DNA of 64,000 nucleotides from Trogon surrucura (Eukaryota; Chordata; Aves; Trogoniformes; Trogonidae): positions 42,118,706 through 42,182,705 of the forward strand of contig CM036620.1 of assembly GCA_020746105.1 (NCBI GenBank). The letters are read 5' to 3'. This document shows positions 41,326 to 52,712 of the stretch, in pieces. The position numbers were made by a program, and so were the translations under genes. Under the pieces are notes generated by a model. The model saw nothing but the letters and a program-made list of their open reading frames with translations. It was not told the origin of the DNA and ran no database searches. Each line of letters begins with the position of its first letter. Position 1 is the stretch's first letter.

Positions 41326-42109
41326 TGCATGTGTTAACCACAGCCAGCAACTAAGCACCACATAGCTGCTCACTCACTCCCCGTGGGTGGAATTGGGAAT
41401 AGAAATTGAGAGCCGGTTTAGCTCAGTGGGTTGAGCGTGGTGCTCGAAACACCAAAAGGTCGCGGGTTCGATTCCCGTTCGGTTCTCACGTGTGTTGCCT
41501 GACCTAGCCGAGAGGTGGCGTCCCTGCCCATGACAGGGAGGTTGGATTAAATGGTCTCTAAGGTCCCTTCCAGCCCAGGCCATTCTATGATTCTATGATT
41601 CTTAAATAGAAAGGTAAAAGTGAGAAAACTTATGAACTGAGATAAAGACAGTTTAATAGGTAATGTAAAAGCCATGCACGAAAGCAAATCAAAACAAGGA
41701 ATTGATTCACCACTTCCCATCGTCAGGCAGGTGTTTAGCCATCTCCAGGAAAGCAGGACTTCATCATGTGTAACGGTGACCTGGGAAGAAATGCCCAAGA
41801 AACACCGCAACTCCACACATGTCCTCTCCCTCCTCCTTTTTTTCCCCCAGCTTTATATGTTGAGTGTGATGTCCTATGGTCTGGGATATCCCTTTGGTCA
41901 GTTGTCCCAGCTCTGTCCCCTCCCAACTTCTTGTGCACCTCCAGCCTCCTCGCCAGCTGGGTGGGGTGAGAAGCAGAAAAAGGCTTTATGCTGTGTAAGC
42001 ACTGCTCAGCAGTAAGGAAAACATCCCTGAATTATCAAAACACTTCCCAACACAAATCCAAACCACAGTCCTATACCAGCTACTATGAAGAAAACTCAAA
42101 GCCAGCACA
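41326..42109 (-). mobile_element. Avian ERV solo LTR (family B) split by a SINE
   Basis: On the minus strand the element opens with TGTGCTGGCTTTGAG. It has a TATAAAG box at 41851-41857 and the ATTAAA-type poly(A) signal CCTATTAAACTGTC at 41647-41660. It ends with the GTGGTGCTTAGTTGCTGGCT word typical of a widespread bird LTR and finally the diverged GGTTAACACATGCA. About 190 bp of unrelated SINE sequence (41410-41602) interrupt it, leaving about 590 bp of LTR. The flanks show no clear target duplication. The orientation is sense relative to GLRA3, within intron 6. It differs from the LTRs at 8.4 and 33.4 kb. Confidence 0.82.
41410..41602 (+). mobile_element. tRNA-Ile-headed SINE with CR1 tail (TguSINE1-like)
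   Basis: The head (41410-41487) resembles a tRNA-Ile gene. It has AGCCGGTTTAGCTCAGTGGG with an intact A box, GTGGTGCTCGAAACACC for the anticodon arm, and CGCGGGTTCGATTCCCG with an intact B box. An unrelated body follows to about 41540. The tail is CR1-like: GGTTGGATTAAATGGTCTCT, AGGTCCCTTCCAGCCCAGGC, then CATTCTATGATTCTATGATT. This architecture matches the passerine TguSINE1 family, mobilised by CR1 machinery. It lies inside the family B LTR and is therefore younger than it. It is not a functional tRNA gene, since the 3' acceptor half is fused to the body. Confidence 0.88.
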
Positions 42110-44356
42110 ATACGAATCCTTAAGGTCTTAGGTTATCTAGTACGTAGGATGGAATCACCTTGGCAAAGGTTGTTACTGTCTTTGGTAAGAGTGAGGGTAT
42201 TGGCTCCAAGTGTCCTCAAGAACAAACTCGATTAATGAAAAAAAGCCCCAAAAGCCCAAATAGAAGTTTTTTGTTTGAAAAGTTATTGACATTGAAAGAA
42301 ATTTTCTGCGGAGAATTTTATGTTCTGAACGAAATAACTGTTTGGCTGAAGAGAGACATCGTCTCTCAAATAAAACTGTATTACCATAAGAGGGATGACA
42401 TAGACCACCAGCACTCTCCTTCTGCCTTTTTTTATGTGCTTTCTTTTTGCTCTGCATCTGCTAAAATGAGACCACAATTGACCTCTCTTGGCGACAAAGT
42501 ACAGCGTGTTATGTATCACACTGCAATCGTACTGGGAGATGATTTTCACACAGAGCATGAAGAAGGAGAATGAAATATATAAACTGATTTTTCCATGAGA
42601 CACTACTGTTCCTCTTACTTTCTCTTTTGTTTGAGTCATTATCAGAATCACCACTACGCATGCAGTCTGGATGAGTTTATGCTGCTCAGTAAAAAGGCTC
42701 CCTTTTTATTCTTCCCAGAATGCCATTTGAGAGGCATTCCCCTTTACTTAGCTACATTATTTTATATAGTTAAATTTAACACAGTTTCTGTTCTTTTGCC
42801 TTCCCATTATAAAATTTCTTAAATAAGTCAGACACTCCATAAATTACGTGTGTGTGCAAAGCTGCATATTTCAAGAGTCTGCCTATGAAAGTGATTGCAT
42901 AGTAGTAAAGTTACCTGAAATTGTTTTCATACCTCTCAAAGAAGCAGACAGGGTAAAAAAAAAAAGCACTTGGTAAGTCAGTCTCCACACACTTTTTGCA
43001 ATTTGCACTGAAATATGAATTGCTATTTGAGTACATTTTGCTGACAAAAACTGATTATAATAAGTACTTGCCTTTTCCTCATCTTAAAACGTTCAGGTGT
43101 ATCTATGACCATGCAGCCTGACTAGATGATTTTCAAGTGCCTGACATTTAGAACTAAATGAGTTCTAAAATATATGGCTGGTGTCTCTGTACCTAAAGCC
43201 AAGATTCCCAAAATGACTGTAGATATGTATTACTGTCTAGTTTTTCTTTCAAGTCACAGTGATATCAGTGGCATATTGGGGGAAATCAGTGCTGGTGCTG
43301 TCCCCTGCCATTGATTACATAAGTTCTTGCTGAGGAAGGAAGTGACTTTATGTAGCTTATTTGGAATTAAACACTGAGGTAGGTGGTAAACTTAACGTTG
43401 GTGAAAGGCTGATAATGACTGCAATAAAAGAAAGGTATTAAGTCAGTTGAAGGTAGGACCTAGAAGAGCACAATCTACTTTTTTGACCTTAAAGGGGAAT
43501 CAAAGGGATCATGAGAAAAGATTGTGTAGGGAATGTATGTGTTAGGAGGTCGGATGTGGAAAATGGAGTTAAGGAAGTGGGCGATTCATTGAGATTGCAG
43601 ATTTACCACATTAGCAGTACAGAGTTATCAGTTCCCGGTGGAGAGTGTAGCAGCTCCACTGTTTCCAGGGCTGTTACATCCAAGTCTTTCAGCTAAACTC
43701 CATCAATAGACATAAGACATCTCTGGGCAGCATGATTCAAGTGCAGGTGTAGTGCGTTATCTGTGGTGCAGGAGTAAAGCCAAGATTCAGAGTATTTCTG
43801 TTTGTGTCTTAGACAGTGCTATTATGTATAAATATATGTTATCTTGTACTGGCTTCTTCACAGTGATGACTGAAATTACCTATAAATGAAACCAAAATAT
43901 AGTGTTGCATACAAGCCCAGGGGAGCCATGCATGTGACATAGGAAGTGAATGAGGATTCAGTAAAGCAAGATCATCCTTGTGATGTGAACGTTTCACATG
44001 CGATTTTTCTGGTTATGATTCTACTTCAGTTCCCAAATTCATCACTACAGATAAGTCAGTGGACAGAAAAACATGAAAATGATCAGAAATGTTGTTGTGT
44101 CACTTCAGAACACAAGACTTGATGAGTCATTATGCTGTTCTGTTGCTAAAACTGATATGCCCCTATATTTAGCAGCAGTTTGTTTTTCAAGCTGTGGTTA
44201 CAGTAATTCATTACCAATTTGGCATGAAACATGGATGAGAGATGCACTCATGAGTTCCCACCTACTGTCCTGAAGCCGCATGTTAATTTTCTCACAGGGA
44301 GATTTTTTGGGTATTTTCTCTGTTTTACAAGATGTCTCAGAAAAGCTTTCTATCCT

Positions 44357-44987
44357 GTGTTGTAACAGCAGTGTGCCCAGGTGGCCAAGAAGGCCAACAG
44401 CATCCTGGCCTATATCAAAAATAGTGGGTGCAGCAGGAGTAGGGTAGTGATTGTGTCCCTGTACTTGGCACTGATGGGGCCACATCTTGAATCCTGTGTT
44501 CAGTTTGGGGCGTTGCTGTACAAAAAAGACATTGAGATGTTTGAGCAGGTCCAGAGAAGGGCAATGAAGCTGGTGAGAGGTCTGGAGAGCATGTCTTGTA
44601 AGGAGTGGCTGAGGGAACTGGGGTTAAGGCTGGAGAAGAGGAGGCTTAGATGAGACTTTATCGCCCTCTACAGCTACCTGAAAGGAGGTTGTAGTGTGAT
44701 GGGTGTTGGTCTTGTTCCAAGTAACTAGTGACAGAACAAGAGGAAACGGGTTCAAGTTGTGCCAGGGTAGGTTTAGCCTGGATATTAGGAAAAAATTTTT
44801 ACTGGAATAGTAGCGAGGCATTGGAACAGGCTGTCCAGGGAATTAGTAGAATCACCATCCCTGGAGATATTAAAAAATGTGTAGACATAGCACTTGGGAA
44901 CATAGTTTAGTGGTTGTGGTAGTGTTGGGTTGGACCTGATCTCAGAGGTCTTTTCCAACCTTAATGATTCTATGATTGAATCTATAA
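44357..44987 (+). mobile_element. CR1 LINE, about 0.63 kb, in GLRA3 intron 6
   Basis: This copy carries the C-terminal part of CR1 ORF2, with readable segments [34 protein letters not shown] and [17 protein letters not shown] stop then interrupts LEKRRLR. The later portion is GACAGAACAAGAGGAAACGG, TCAAGTTGTGCCAGGGTAGG and CATCCCTGGAGATATT. The 3' end is GTTGGGTTGGACCTGATCTC and AATGATTCTATGATTG. It is 5'-truncated and inactive. Confidence 0.9.
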
Positions 44988-45973
44988 ATTTAAACTGAAA
45001 ACTCTTCTGTGGTCACTTATTGCATACCAGCTGAAGTTGCTTAGCATTCTTTTAAGAACCCTTTAAATCTAATCTGCCATAGACCAGAGAAATAGGCTTT
45101 ATTTCTAGTTTTGAAGAATGATTTTTTTTTTTTTCTTGTGGAATATCCTAATCATCACAGGCACCTTAAGAAAGCATACTAGTGGTCACACATCTGAGTG
45201 ACATAATGGAGAGAAAGAAACTTAGTGGTTGTTGTCTTTTAACATAATGTTTCAGAGTTTTAGCTTACACATGGTAGTTAATAATACAAAGAAACAAAAA
45301 GCACTTTCACTCTCCTAGAAACCAAATCAAATTCCTCTAATTTGATGAAATTAAATTCATAGTGAAGACTTGAATAAAAAAAAAATACTCTGGAGAAAAT
45401 AGCTATGTTGAAGAGGAGAATGTCACAATACAGGTAGTCCTGTACGAGTAAGGCTATCTTTTCTTTCAGTTTGTCCTGTCAAAATTCTTCCAGATTGGTA
45501 CCTGTAATTTTGATGCAACTTGAAGCAGACCGTTCTGCTGCTGCCTTGGGTGAGGATATACCATTTTGCATTCAGGCGGTGCCAGGAACTCTTGCAGTTT
45601 TTTCCCCCTGCTCATCATAGGCAGGTCCCACACCTGTGGAAATGTCTTTGTCTATGCTGAGGTCTTTTAAAGTCTCCATCTTGAAGTGTATGGTGGTTGC
45701 CTGCATCCAGGCTTCTGAGTTTTCTGTTTCAGTAAAAAGCTTGACATTTTCTGGATGACTTAAATGGCCCAGTGATGTTTTTTTTTTTTTTTTTTTGAGC
45801 AAAGGCATGAACTTCAGTCATCTTTTCAGGGTTGTGGGTTATATTCATATTTTAGAGTATCCCTGTGGCCACAGAAATGCAGTTTGGCCAAAGCAATAGA
45901 GAAATACAACAGACTGATGACTGGCCATGCTGTCCTCTAGAGTTAGAACAGTAAACATCTTCTCCTACCTAAA

Positions 45974-46017
45974 TGTGACTGCAGTTTACAGGGATTGTGA
46001 CTGCAGTTTACAAGGAT
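45974..46017. repeat. 22-bp tandem duplication
   Basis: Two adjacent 22-bp units beginning TGTGACTGCAGTTTACA differ at a single base (AGGGAT versus AAGGAT). It lies in GLRA3 intron 6, with no link to a known element. Confidence 0.85.
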
Positions 46018-47905
46018 AAGCGTATTTGTCTTGTAGGTGTATTTTGAGATTCATGAGACCTCACACACAGTTAATAACCTCTGTTGCTCCTGCTTCTTAG
46101 CCCAGTTTGGGGTCACAGCGAAACAGACAGGATACGTAAGTTGACTTCATGCAGCCTAGTGTGTTATGCCTAGGCCTAACCTGTTTTTCTGCTTCTACTT
46201 AGAAGAAAATGAATACCAACTTGAAACAGAGGTTATAAAGAAGAAAATTATATTGAAAAAATGAACTTTCAGTCAAAATCAAAAGGTTTAAACTATGATG
46301 ATTGTAATGAAAGTTCTCAGACAAAAAAGTAAGAGTAGAATACAGCTTTGGATGAGATGTGTGGGAATCACCGGAAATTCTCACATTTTAAAACAGATTT
46401 TTGTTCAATATCAAACAAACATCTTCTCTAACTGAGGAATTTTGACAGTAATGTTTTAATTCCTTGGTTAGAGATTTTTGATGCATCATATTGTCTACAT
46501 GAACTTTGGAAAAATGAGAATAATACTTTCTACCACAAATTCTTATTTGTTAATATCATAGTACAGGTTATAGAAGTAGTTATAGGCACACACATGTTAA
46601 AATGGCACAAAAGCAGGACAGTCATTCAAAAGGAAAAAGAGGTTGCCTATATATCTCGAAGGCGATAAAAGGAGAGAGAAGAATAAAGAAAATAAAGTTT
46701 TCTCCTTTGACATAGGGATTATGGCAAAAAGAAAAAAAGGAATACTATTTTCATTATTATCATTAACAAGGGAATGAGTGAGGAAATTGCCCTACTATAG
46801 CATATTCTGGAAGGTTTTTAAGGATTAGACAATTATTAGTATTTGCACTGTAGAAGTGCATTTTAGGTACTTCCAATTAATTTTAGGGAACATTAAAAAA
46901 CATCTCTATCTCCCCACTCTAAATGGAAATTACTAGAGAACCTTTCTCCCCCCTAGGGCACCATGGCAGCTGTGATAAAACTCAGTATTGAAAAGCATCC
47001 TTTCTTAATTTTGATTGCAACAGGAATTTGCTTATGAATGAGACCTATTTCATCCCCTCTACCATTTCAGCAGAATTGGAGTAAACCAGTTCTAAACTTA
47101 CACTTCAAGATATGTGTAATCTATTAAGAATCATATCAGAGAGCAGAAATTTAAAAAGATATGGATTAGAATGAGAGTTCTATTTTTTTTTCCCCAGAAA
47201 AGATGGAAACTGTGCATTCTTACCCTTTGCTACATGGGTTTTTTTAGCATTATTGTTTGTGATTGTCTGCCTATTGAGATAACTTTTTTACAAATAAATA
47301 TAAAGTAACTATATTAGTAATGTTAAAAACCCTCCATTTTTTTTCCTCCAAATAATCACAGATACGATGAGCTAAATATTGCAGTTCTACAAAAGCTTCA
47401 ACTCAGAAAGGCCATGTCTAGTTTGGACACCTGGCCACTGTACATTACAGATGTTTTCAGTTTGTTTGCATTGTCTCTGTGCTGTAAGAACCAGAGCAGG
47501 GACAGCTGGCTTGGCAATCTTGTGCCCTTTTTTAACTCTCTGAGCCAGGCCATGCTTAGTGCACTACACATGGACCGTGGGATTTTAGCAGTGCTTTAGA
47601 TCCCACAGTGTAGATGTGGTTGTGGCACCTGCTATGAAATTAGAAGTTCTGACTGAATCACTTTGGAATTATTTCAACTGCATATTTTCCTAAGTTTCTT
47701 GAAATACAAGTTTGCTCAGCCTTCGGGTAATTATGTTTCTCTATGTCCATTATTTAAGATTTCATTATCCTGCATGATACACCTCGTTTTAATGATCTTC
47801 TGAGTTCAGTGGGAATATTTAAAAAAAAAAAGAAACCAAAATTCTCAAAAATAACAATACATGTTAAATGTCTTTCCAATTTTAATCACTCATGTATTTT
47901 CCTAC

Positions 47906-48043
47906 CTGTATTGTAATGCTTGGTGCAGTAACATAAATCCTTTTCTTCTTTCAAGAGAAACTGTGGCAGAGTGAGACCTTCTGCTACTTGAACTGCTCCC
48001 TTTTCTTGCCATTCAAAAATGAGATCATTCATTGTGTATCCAA
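47906..48043 (-). CDS. GLRA3: GLRA3 exon 6 (binding loops F and C)
   Basis: This 138-bp exon encodes residues equivalent to F159-T204 of the extracellular domain. The acceptor is a T-rich tract ending TTTTTAG and the donor is GTAGG. It reads [12 protein letters not shown], then a variable stretch [11 protein letters not shown], then [14 protein letters not shown]. It ends in CYCTKHYNT, which carries the loop C agonist-contact residues K200, Y202 and T204 and the second-disulfide cysteine C198. Position 196 (47931-47933) is a TGT cysteine where mammalian alpha-1 and alpha-3 carry Arg, as I remember them. The proline codon of LTLPQF, equivalent to P185, is CCA at 47964-47966. That is the genomic, unedited state of the C-to-U editing site known in mammalian GLRA3. 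The variable stretch differs from the remembered mammalian alpha-3 QDEAPVQ and is closer to alpha-1. Confidence 0.96.
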
Positions 48044-49280
48044 CTAAAAAAAAAAAAAGAAATAAATTCTAAGACAGTTGCAAACACTGAAAACTCTGAA
48101 AAGCAGGGAAATCCCAAATAGCAATGACTTAAATGCCATAAAAAGAAGATAATACAGAGGGTCTGCAAGTATCTATTAATCACAAAGTTTTTTCTGCCAT
48201 TCTATATCATAGAGAACTAGAAAAAAAAAAAGCTGGTCTTATGCATCCTCTGTGAAATCTTAATAAGTCAGGTAGTGTATTAATGGAATTAACAAAAACA
48301 TAAAAATGAGTTAAACATCCAATTCTCTTGGGTGCTTGGAATATCTTGCTCTCCCCAGCACACGAAGGATAATGCACACACAGAGAAATGAATGCAAATT
48401 TCTGGAGTAGTAATTTTATCTGGTTATGACAATTGGAAGAAACAAAAGCTTCCTATTCTCATTCAGGTTTCATTAAGATTTTTTGAAAATCTAATAATTC
48501 GGACAAAGTGAGATTTTAAGATAGAAATCTCAACCTATGTAGCTTCTACTGTTGTAATAATTTGAAAGACAAAGATGCGCTTGAGCCATATATAATAGCT
48601 TGAGCCAAAAGGAAAAGGGAGTAATTTTTACGTCTAAACTACGTAGTTTTCATTCACCTGTTTTTCTTCCTTGCAATATTTCCTTTCTGCCTGGTAATGA
48701 GCTATGGACGATAACCTACTGACAAGTGGAAATACCTTTTAAACTTCAATAACAAATTACTGTTCAAAGTACATTGTTCAGAAATTTCTAAGAGCAACTG
48801 TCTGTCAGTAAAGACTGAATTTTTGAGTTCCAGTAAAGGAAATAGCTGCTTTGGAGTGTGGGTATAAATCTTCGCCCTATATATTCAGTGACTTCATCAT
48901 TCTCTGAATACATCTATAAATACTATCCAATCATAATGCCCTAACATGCTGACATCAAACCCAAGACACACTTCATCTTTCCTTATTATAAGCTAAGAAT
49001 TGGTGTTTATAAATTTAAAACTGTTTTCAACACCTCTCCTTGCTTGTAAACTCTTGATATTTCTTTGAGCGAGTTCCTTTATACAGGGCATTCACAGGCA
49101 CTCAGGCCAAGTGCTGGTTTGCTTTGGTGTTTTGTTAGGGCTGGATGAATAGGCTAAAAGTGAGAACATATCCTTTTAAATAAGCATTTAATTAAGATCA
49201 GACATTACTAAAGACATTACAAGCATGTATTAACTGGAGAAGTAGAAACTTATTTTTATGTCATATTAAATGCATGATGT

Positions 49281-50895
49281 TCATAGAATCGTAGAATATT
49301 TTGGGTTGGAAGGGACCTCAAAGATTATCTAATCCAACCCCCCTGCCACAGCAGGGACATCTCCCACTAGATAAGGTTGCTCAAGGCTCCATCCAGCCTG
49401 GCCTTGAGCACTTCCAGGGATGGAGCATCCACAACCTTCCTGGGCAACCTTTTCCAGTGCCTCACCACCTTCAGGGTAGAGAACTTCTTCCTTATATCTA
49501 GTCTAAACCTATGCTCTTCCAGTTCCCACTCATTATCCCTCGTTCTATCACTACAGGCCCTTGCAAAAAGTCCCTCCCCAGCCTTCTTGTAGGCCCCCTT
49601 CAGATACTGGAAGGCTGCTATATGGTCTCCCCAGAGCCTTCTCTTTTCCAGGCTCAACAAGCCTTTCTTAGCCTGTCCTCGTGGGAGAGGTGTTCCAGCC
49701 CTCCGACCATCTCGGTAGCCCTCCTCTGGACTCGCTCCTCCAACAACTCCATGTCTTTCTTGTGTTGGAGACTCCAGAGCTGGACACAGTATTCCAGGTG
49801 GGGTCTCACAAGGGCAGAGTAGAGGGGCAGAATCACCTCCCTTGCCCTGCTGGTCACACATTCCTTGGTGCATCCCAGGATACAGTTGGCTTTATGGGCT
49901 GCAAGCACACACTGTTGGCTCATGTTGATCTTATCATCCACCAACACTCCCAAATCCTTCTCCCTAGGACTGCTCTTGATCCACTCATTGCCCAGCCTGT
50001 ATCTGTGCTTGGGATTGCCTCAACCCAGGTGCAGGATCTTACACTTGGCCTTGTTAAACTTCATGAGGTTGGCCTGGGCCCACTTCTCAGGCCTGTCAAG
50101 GTCCCTCTGGATGGCATCCCTTCTCTCCAGCATGCTGGCTGTACCACACAACTTTGTGTCATTGGAAAACTTGCTGAGGGTGCATTTGATGCCACTGTCT
50201 ATGTTGCCAACAAAGACGTTAAAATATACCGGTCCCAGTACTGATCCCTGAGGGACACCACTTGTCACTGGTCTCCACTTGGACTTTGAGCCATTGACTG
50301 CAACTCTTTGAGTGAGATCTTCCAGCCAGTTCTTTATCCACTGAGTGGTCCATCCATCAAATCCATGTCTTTCCAACTTGGAGACCAGGGTGTATTGTGG
50401 AACAGTATTGATGGCCTTGCACAAGTCCAGGCAGATGACAACAGTTGCTCTTTCCTTGTCAATTGACTCTGTTACTCCATCATAAAAAATATGCAAGATT
50501 TGTCAGGCAGGATTTTCCCTTGGTGAAGCCATGTTGGTTTCTGCCAATCACCTCCACATTTTCCACGTCCCATAGCAGAGCCTTTAGAAGGATCTACTCC
50601 GTTATCTTGCCAGGCACAAAAGTGAGACTGACTGGCCTGTTGTTGCCTGGGTCTTCCTTTTTTCTCTTTTTGGAAATGGAGGTGATATTTCCCCTTTTCC
50701 AGTCAGTGAGTACTTCACCAGACTGCCACGACCTCTCAAATATGATGGAAAGTGGCCTAGCAAATTCATCTGTCAGTTAACTCTTGTGGATAGATCTCAT
50801 CAGGTCTCATGGACTTGTACACCTTCAGGTTCTTTAAATGGTCTCAAACCTGATCTTCACTTACAGTGGGTGGATTTTCCTTCTCCCGGCCACTG
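49281..50895 (-). mobile_element. CR1 LINE, about 1.6 kb, with decayed reverse transcriptase
   Basis: This is the longest element in the window, in GLRA3 intron 5 and sense to the gene. On the minus strand, frames beginning near 50720 read [20 protein letters not shown] and [12 protein letters not shown], then [20 protein letters not shown] frame at 50020-50496 carries RT motif A (LDLCKAIN, normally LDLxKAFD), motif B (VPQGSVLGP, 50230-50256) and motif C as FSNDT instead of FADDT (about 50155-50169). Frames at 49654-49953 and 49367-49873 hold the thumb and C-terminal part ([28 protein letters not shown]). The 3' UTR ends CCAACCCAAAATATTCTACG. Frameshifts, stops and the lost catalytic Asp show that it is dead. 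The 5' end is truncated. Confidence 0.93.
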
Positions 50896-52712
50896 CCTTT
50901 GGCTTACATTCCATAAATGCAGTCTTAAAATACACTACTAAATACCATAAACTAGAAAAAATCAGAAGTATAGCTCTTTTCAAACTTTGCATAAATTCAG
51001 ACAAAAAAAAAACCTGTGTGTAAAGCAGATTATCATCTGAAGCATGCAGATTATTGCCAGAAGTGATATCTCTGAGTAAAACTCATTGAACTGACAAGAA
51101 ACAATGGCTGTGTCAAAATGTATTTCACTAAATCAGATTCATTCATCTCTAATGCATGCTTTTAATTTTGATTGCCTACTCTGCTTACTAATTATTTTAT
51201 GGTGCAATCTATTAAAGCTAATAGCATTGTATGCAAAACACTAATGTAGTAATTAATTTTTATCATGTTTACATTTTAAAAGCTCTAATATAGCTTTAGC
51301 ATTCCATACTTTTGTAGTTCAAGATCATAGTTATAAAGTAAATGTGTCTTACAATACAAAGGAGCTTAATGGAGAGGTGAGTTTATGTTACACCAAAGAA
51401 ATTTAAAATAGGATGTTAATTTAAATTAAGTTAAACCTGTGTTAAATTTATGGACTTTTATTAAATGTGAAATACATGGCCCAATCAAATGTGTGCATCT
51501 GATTAGGGAAATCTAAAATCTTGTAATAGTCCTGTAATTGAGGAATTCAGAAAACATAAATTATTTAAGCATATTGAACTATTTGATAACACAATTTTGT
51601 CTCTAAATCTTCTTTAGTGAGCAGTGTTAACAAGGACAGGTACTCTTGAATTTCGAACTGCTAATATTTTGTTCCAAATAAACCTATGATCTCTTTTCCA
51701 ACTATTCCATCATTTTTTCTTCTTGGCATGGGGAAAAGGAAGAAAGACTTCAGGGAAAAGTAGTCACCAGCAAAATAATGCAGAATCAGAGAATTTGCCA
51801 GAACAAGTGGCAGTTTGTGTTCTAGGCCCGTCCTAGGATGCACAAAAGGGCTAATCCTCACATTGTTCTGTGTTAGAAAGCAATACTAATTGAGCAATCT
51901 GAGCTTCTTTAATATCTCAAAAAATGGAAAATATTAATTAATTAATTTTATAGAGAAGACCTGCTGAGTAACACAGTGCTTAACACTCAGAATGCTCGTG
52001 GTATTGTGTGCACTGTGCATAAGGGGAAAAAGTAATTTCCATAGAAATGGCCCTTTAAAGCAGTCAGTGGTTACCATAACGTAGTATATGTACTATTACA
52101 GTTTAGGTGTATGGTGTTATATACAAAATGAGCCTAAAAATCAATCCTCCAGCACCCTAATTTTGGGAGCTCTGCTTATTAATGCATTTCTAGATGAAAG
52201 CAGTACACTCATCCATGTACTGTTGAAATGAGTTTTACAGGAATAAAAATGAAAACAAGTAATTATTTCATTGTCTGTATAGGTTTCACAACTGATTAGC
52301 TGAGAAAAGGCAGATAAGTGAGTAACTGTCTTTGTTGGTGCTTTCTTTGTTCCAGGTTTACACAGCACCAGTCAATCTGACTGATCAAGCTCATAATTAA
52401 AGATGAGTGTTCCTGAGAAGCAACTGCAATTAAAAATGATTGATCTGAATGCAGTAGTACCCAAATAGTAAAACTCAGTAAGACAGATATCTTTGGATGG
52501 GCTCTCAAATTTTGCTTTGAAATTCTTGAATAATGACACTAGTAGCAGAAAGGGCTAAATCATTGGGTAGATATATGCAAAAACAGTTCAAATAGAGTAT
52601 TTTAGGAATAGATTATACTTCCAGTGATTGATAAATATATTACAGGTTTAATCTAGTGCATTAATTGTTCATGGAATAATAAGAAGGCATGATAATTAAA
52701 ATAAGGCATACA

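Larger units (their letters stand above)
35133..47905 (-). other. GLRA3: GLRA3 intron 6
   Basis: The 12.8-kb intron contains two CR1 copies, the family B LTR with its nested SINE, poly(T) runs and a 22-bp duplication. Open frames of about 80-137 codons (for example 37532-37927 minus, 39039-39287 plus and 42160-42573 plus) lack recognisable domains and are taken as chance. Confidence 0.85.

Noticed and set aside
41410..41487. Functional tRNA-Ile gene
   Set aside because: A and B boxes are present but the sequence continues directly into a SINE body and CR1 tail, and the anticodon loop and acceptor stem deviate.
42160..42573. 137-codon plus-strand frame, with 94- and 123-codon frames opposite
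   Set aside because: Frames overlap on both strands with no known motif; typical chance opening next to an LTR.
49367..50496. Separate small protein genes on the minus strand
   Set aside because: These frames are consecutive frameshifted pieces of one CR1 reverse transcriptase.
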